Assembly: GCA_036526255.1 (NCBI GenBank)
Contig: DATCYW010000078.1
Location: 50,425-114,424 of the forward strand
Direction: 5' to 3'
Source of the DNA: Malonomonas sp036526255
GTDB lineage: Bacteria; Desulfobacterota; Desulfuromonadia; Desulfuromonadales; Geopsychrobacteraceae
Length of the DNA stretch: 64,000 bases
The notes under the pieces: generated by a model
Told to the model about the DNA's origin: nothing
Seen by the model: only the letters and a program-made list of their open reading frames with translations
Database searches by the model: none
Shown: positions 61,958-64,000 of the stretch, in pieces
Layout of the letters: the number at the start of each line of letters is the position of its first letter
How positions within the stretch are numbered: position 1 is the first letter of the stretch
Made by a program: the position numbers and the translations under genes

Positions 61958-63361
61958 TTAAAGCCGGTTGTAGCCGTTCAGCGCGGCGACCCGATAGGCC
62001 TCCGCCATGGTCGGGTAGTTGAAGGTGGTATTGATGAAATACTTGATACTGTTGTAGGGCACCGGTTGCGCCATGATTGCCTGCCCGATGTGGAGGATGT
62101 CCGCTGCGTTATGGCCGAAACAGTGGATGCCGAGAATTTCCAGCGTCTCCCGGTGGAAGAGCAGTTTGAGCATGCCGGCCTTATGGGCCGAGATCTGTCC
62201 GCGGGCCAGGTGGCGGAAAAAAGAGTGCCCCACTTCATAGGGGATGTGTTGCCTGGTCAGTTCCTGCTCGGTCTGGCCGATGCAGCCGATCTCCGGCGTC
62301 GTGTAGATGCCGCTCGGGATATCGCTGACCAGCCGCTCGTCGCAGCGCCCTTCTGCGATGTGAGTCCCGGCGAAGCGGCCCTGATCGTAGGCGGCACTCG
62401 CCAGGTTGGGGAAGCCGACAATGTCACCGACCGCATAGATGTGCGGCAGGGCGGTCTGATAGACATCGTTAACCGCAATGTTGCCACGGTGGTCAACGGC
62501 GATACCCAGCGCCTCAAGACCCAATCCGGCTGAATTACCGGTGCGGCCGTTGGCCCACAGCAGCAGGTCGGATTTTATGACCTTGCCGGTCTTTAGCTGC
62601 AGCACAACGCCGTCTGCATTTGCCTCGACCTGTTGATACTCTTCATGTTGCCGGATCAGGATCCCCTGCTCGTCACGCATGTGATAGCTGAGTGCGTTGC
62701 TGATCTCTTCATCCAGATATTCGAGCAGTCGTTCGCGCGTGTTGACCAGGTTGACCTTCACCCCGAGCTCGCGAAACACCGAGGCGTATTCACAGCCGAT
62801 CACACCGGCGCCGTACACCGTCAGAGTGGCAGGCAGCTCTGTCAGCTGCAGGATGGTATCGCTGTCGACCACCCGCCTGTTGTTGAAATCGATGTCTTCC
62901 GGGCGATAGGGGTGAGAGCCGGCCGCAATCACATAATTGTCCGCCGTGTAGCGGCGCGCCGTGCCTGATTCGTCGGTCACTTCGATCCGGTGTGGATCGA
63001 CAAAGTGCGCCATGCCTTCGATCACCTTGACGTCGTTGCGCTGATAAAATCCCTCGCGATCGCGCACCTGCTGATCGACCACCAGATTTACCGCGTCCAG
63101 CAGCTCCGCTGCAGTCACCTTGTGCTGTTGCAGCCCGCGCGCGAACAGGCGACTCTTCTGCTCTTTGGCATACTGCGCCGCGACATGAATGAAGGTTTTG
63201 CTCGGGATCGTCCCGAGGTGCGTGCAGCCACCGCCGACCAGCGAATACTTTTCGACCACAGCGACCGACTTGCCAGACTTGGCCAGCTTGATCGAAGCCC
63301 CTTCGCCACCGGGTCCACTGCCGATAACAATGGCATCAAAGTGGGTTTTCATCTCTTCCAT
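61958..63361 (-). CDS. sthA: Soluble pyridine nucleotide transhydrogenase
   Basis: The 467-residue flavoprotein moves hydride between NADPH and NAD. FAD-binding GSGPGGEGA starts the chain, and GGGCTHLGTIPSK replaces the disulfide pair of related reductases (only one Cys), the known mark of SthA. NAD-binding YGAGVIGCEYAS and the C-terminal NTTFNYPTMAEAYRVAALNG match E. coli SthA. I used the ATG at 63361 with AAAGG at six bases; ATGs at 63379 and 63352 are alternatives. It would convert excess NADPH to NADH during catabolism. Confidence 0.95.
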   Translation of the reverse strand: MEEMKTHFDAIVIGSGPGGEGASIKLAKSGKSVAVVEKYSLVGGGCTHLGTIPSKTFIHVAAQYAKEQKSRLFARGLQQHKVTAAELLDAVNLVVDQQVRDREGFYQRNDVKVIEGMAHFVDPHRIEVTDESGTARRYTADNYVIAAGSHPYRPEDIDFNNRRVVDSDTILQLTELPATLTVYGAGVIGCEYASVFRELGVKVNLVNTRERLLEYLDEEISNALSYHMRDEQGILIRQHEEYQQVEANADGVVLQLKTGKVIKSDLLLWANGRTGNSAGLGLEALGIAVDHRGNIAVNDVYQTALPHIYAVGDIVGFPNLASAAYDQGRFAGTHIAEGRCDERLVSDIPSGIYTTPEIGCIGQTEQELTRQHIPYEVGHSFFRHLARGQISAHKAGMLKLLFHRETLEILGIHCFGHNAADILHIGQAIMAQPVPYNSIKYFINTTFNYPTMAEAYRVAALNGYNRL

Positions 63362-63439
63362 GTTGAGCCTTTTGTGCATGTTTGCGAAGCAACTGGGGAT
63401 GACGCTCAGCGAATCCTAGCATATTTTTGTGCTACGGCT

Positions 63440-64000
63440 TCATTCTAAAGTCGCCGTCTCGTTGCCTCGAAGAGGTTGTGCAAATTCCCGCCACCTTTGC
63501 CAGTATTGTGCCCCGCCGACGTCATAGCTGTTGTTATGTCCGGCTCGCGGGATTGAGTAGAACTGTTTCGGTTCTGGCGCCTGCTCGAACAGTTGCCGCC
63601 CCATCTGTTGCGGCACGATAGCGTCTGAATCGCCATGGAAGATTAGCAGCGGTACTTTCAGCTGGCCGATTTTACTGAGGTTGTCGTAACGCGCCTCCAG
63701 TGCCCAGCCCGCCAGCAGCCAGAGCAGCGGGTAGTGGTGCTGCCCCATCGCCTTGATCGAGGTGAAGGGGGATTCAATCACCAGCGCCGCTGGCGGTTGC
63801 TCCAGCGCCAGCTGCAGGGCGACCCCCGCGCCGACCGAGCGGCCGAAGTAGATCAGCCGCTCCGGCGGCCAGCCTTTTTTTAGCAACCAGTCCAGCGCAC
63901 CGCGCATGTCGTCGTAGGTTCCTGCTTCCGAAGCTTTCCCTTCGCTCTGGCCGTAGCCGCGATAATCGAAGATGAACACCGCCAGCCCCAATTCGCGCAG
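63440..64000 (-). CDS. Alpha/beta hydrolase, partial at window edge
   Basis: The visible 186 residues belong to an alpha/beta hydrolase of the BEM46/YfhR-like group. They contain VFIFDYRGYGQSEG, the nucleophile elbow GRSVGAG with the serine, the acid in HGDSDAIVP, and the histidine in RAGHNNSY, a complete catalytic triad. The frame is open to the window edge on the minus strand, so the N-terminus with the oxyanion-hole region is missing. Signal peptide and start cannot be assessed. An esterase or depolymerase is possible. Confidence 0.85.
   Translation of the reverse strand: MRELGLAVFIFDYRGYGQSEGKASEAGTYDDMRGALDWLLKKGWPPERLIYFGRSVGAGVALQLALEQPPAALVIESPFTSIKAMGQHHYPLLWLLAGWALEARYDNLSKIGQLKVPLLIFHGDSDAIVPQQMGRQLFEQAPEPKQFYSIPRAGHNNSYDVGGAQYWQRWREFAQPLRGNETATLE

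Overview
The window is about 64 kb of GC-rich, gene-dense bacterial chromosome. Gene content suggests a Gram-negative anaerobe or facultative anaerobe, most likely of the Desulfuromonas/Geobacter type (Desulfobacterota). The pointers are GS type I-alpha with GltBD, hybrid-cluster protein with hemerythrin, a CxxCH membrane protein, sigma-54 control, TRAP/TAXI uptake and many sensor kinases. This assignment is inferred from family content only. I saw no rRNA, tRNA, CRISPR array, insertion sequence or prophage. No gene-free stretch exceeds 300 bases.

Layout. (1) 1-431: the 3' end of a hydroxymethylglutaryl-CoA lyase. (2) 606-12521: a catabolic island. It holds a sigma-54 activator, divergent serine dehydratase and threonine-synthase-like genes with two back-to-back sigma-54 promoter candidates, a fold-type-II PLP enzyme of unknown substrate, a YgeY-like M20 hydrolase, an N-acyl-D-amino-acid deacylase and a three-part TRAP transporter. 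I read it as uptake and breakdown of an N-substituted or D-amino acid compound; this is the best candidate for an undescribed pathway. (3) 12604-20445: gltD/gltB, an RRM protein, a cysteine-cluster protein and the GTPase RbgA, all on the minus strand. (4) 20672-23342: a two-component system followed by a secreted spondin-domain protein with an 11-bp-phased operator in front of it. (5) 23395-36383: mostly minus-strand genes (rhodanese, a possible short transcript, TPR/PDZ membrane protein, uvrB, sensor proteins, M23 peptidase, a giant DUF748 protein) with yitT on the plus strand. (6) 36646-42191: a complete dppABCDF dipeptide operon, then a hybrid sensor kinase. (7) 44323-51256: a Ugp-type glycerophosphate importer linked to a glycerol-1-phosphate dehydrogenase homologue and an AEC permease. 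(8) 51331-55491: a TAXI/fused-permease TRAP system and an SDR protein lacking the usual catalytic Tyr/Lys. (9) 55729-58695: a four-gene nitrosative-stress operon (small Cys protein, Cys-rich protein, hemerythrin, Hcp) behind an FNR/HcpR-type site placed exactly at -41.5. (10) 58794-64000: a heme membrane protein, glnA, a DUF1456 protein, sthA and a partial hydrolase.

Together the region describes a scavenger of amino acids, peptides and glycerophosphates. Ammonium is assimilated by GlnA/GltBD, reducing equivalents are balanced by SthA, and NO is handled by the Hcp operon. Starts were chosen by ribosome binding site and family alignment from memory; no database search was run.
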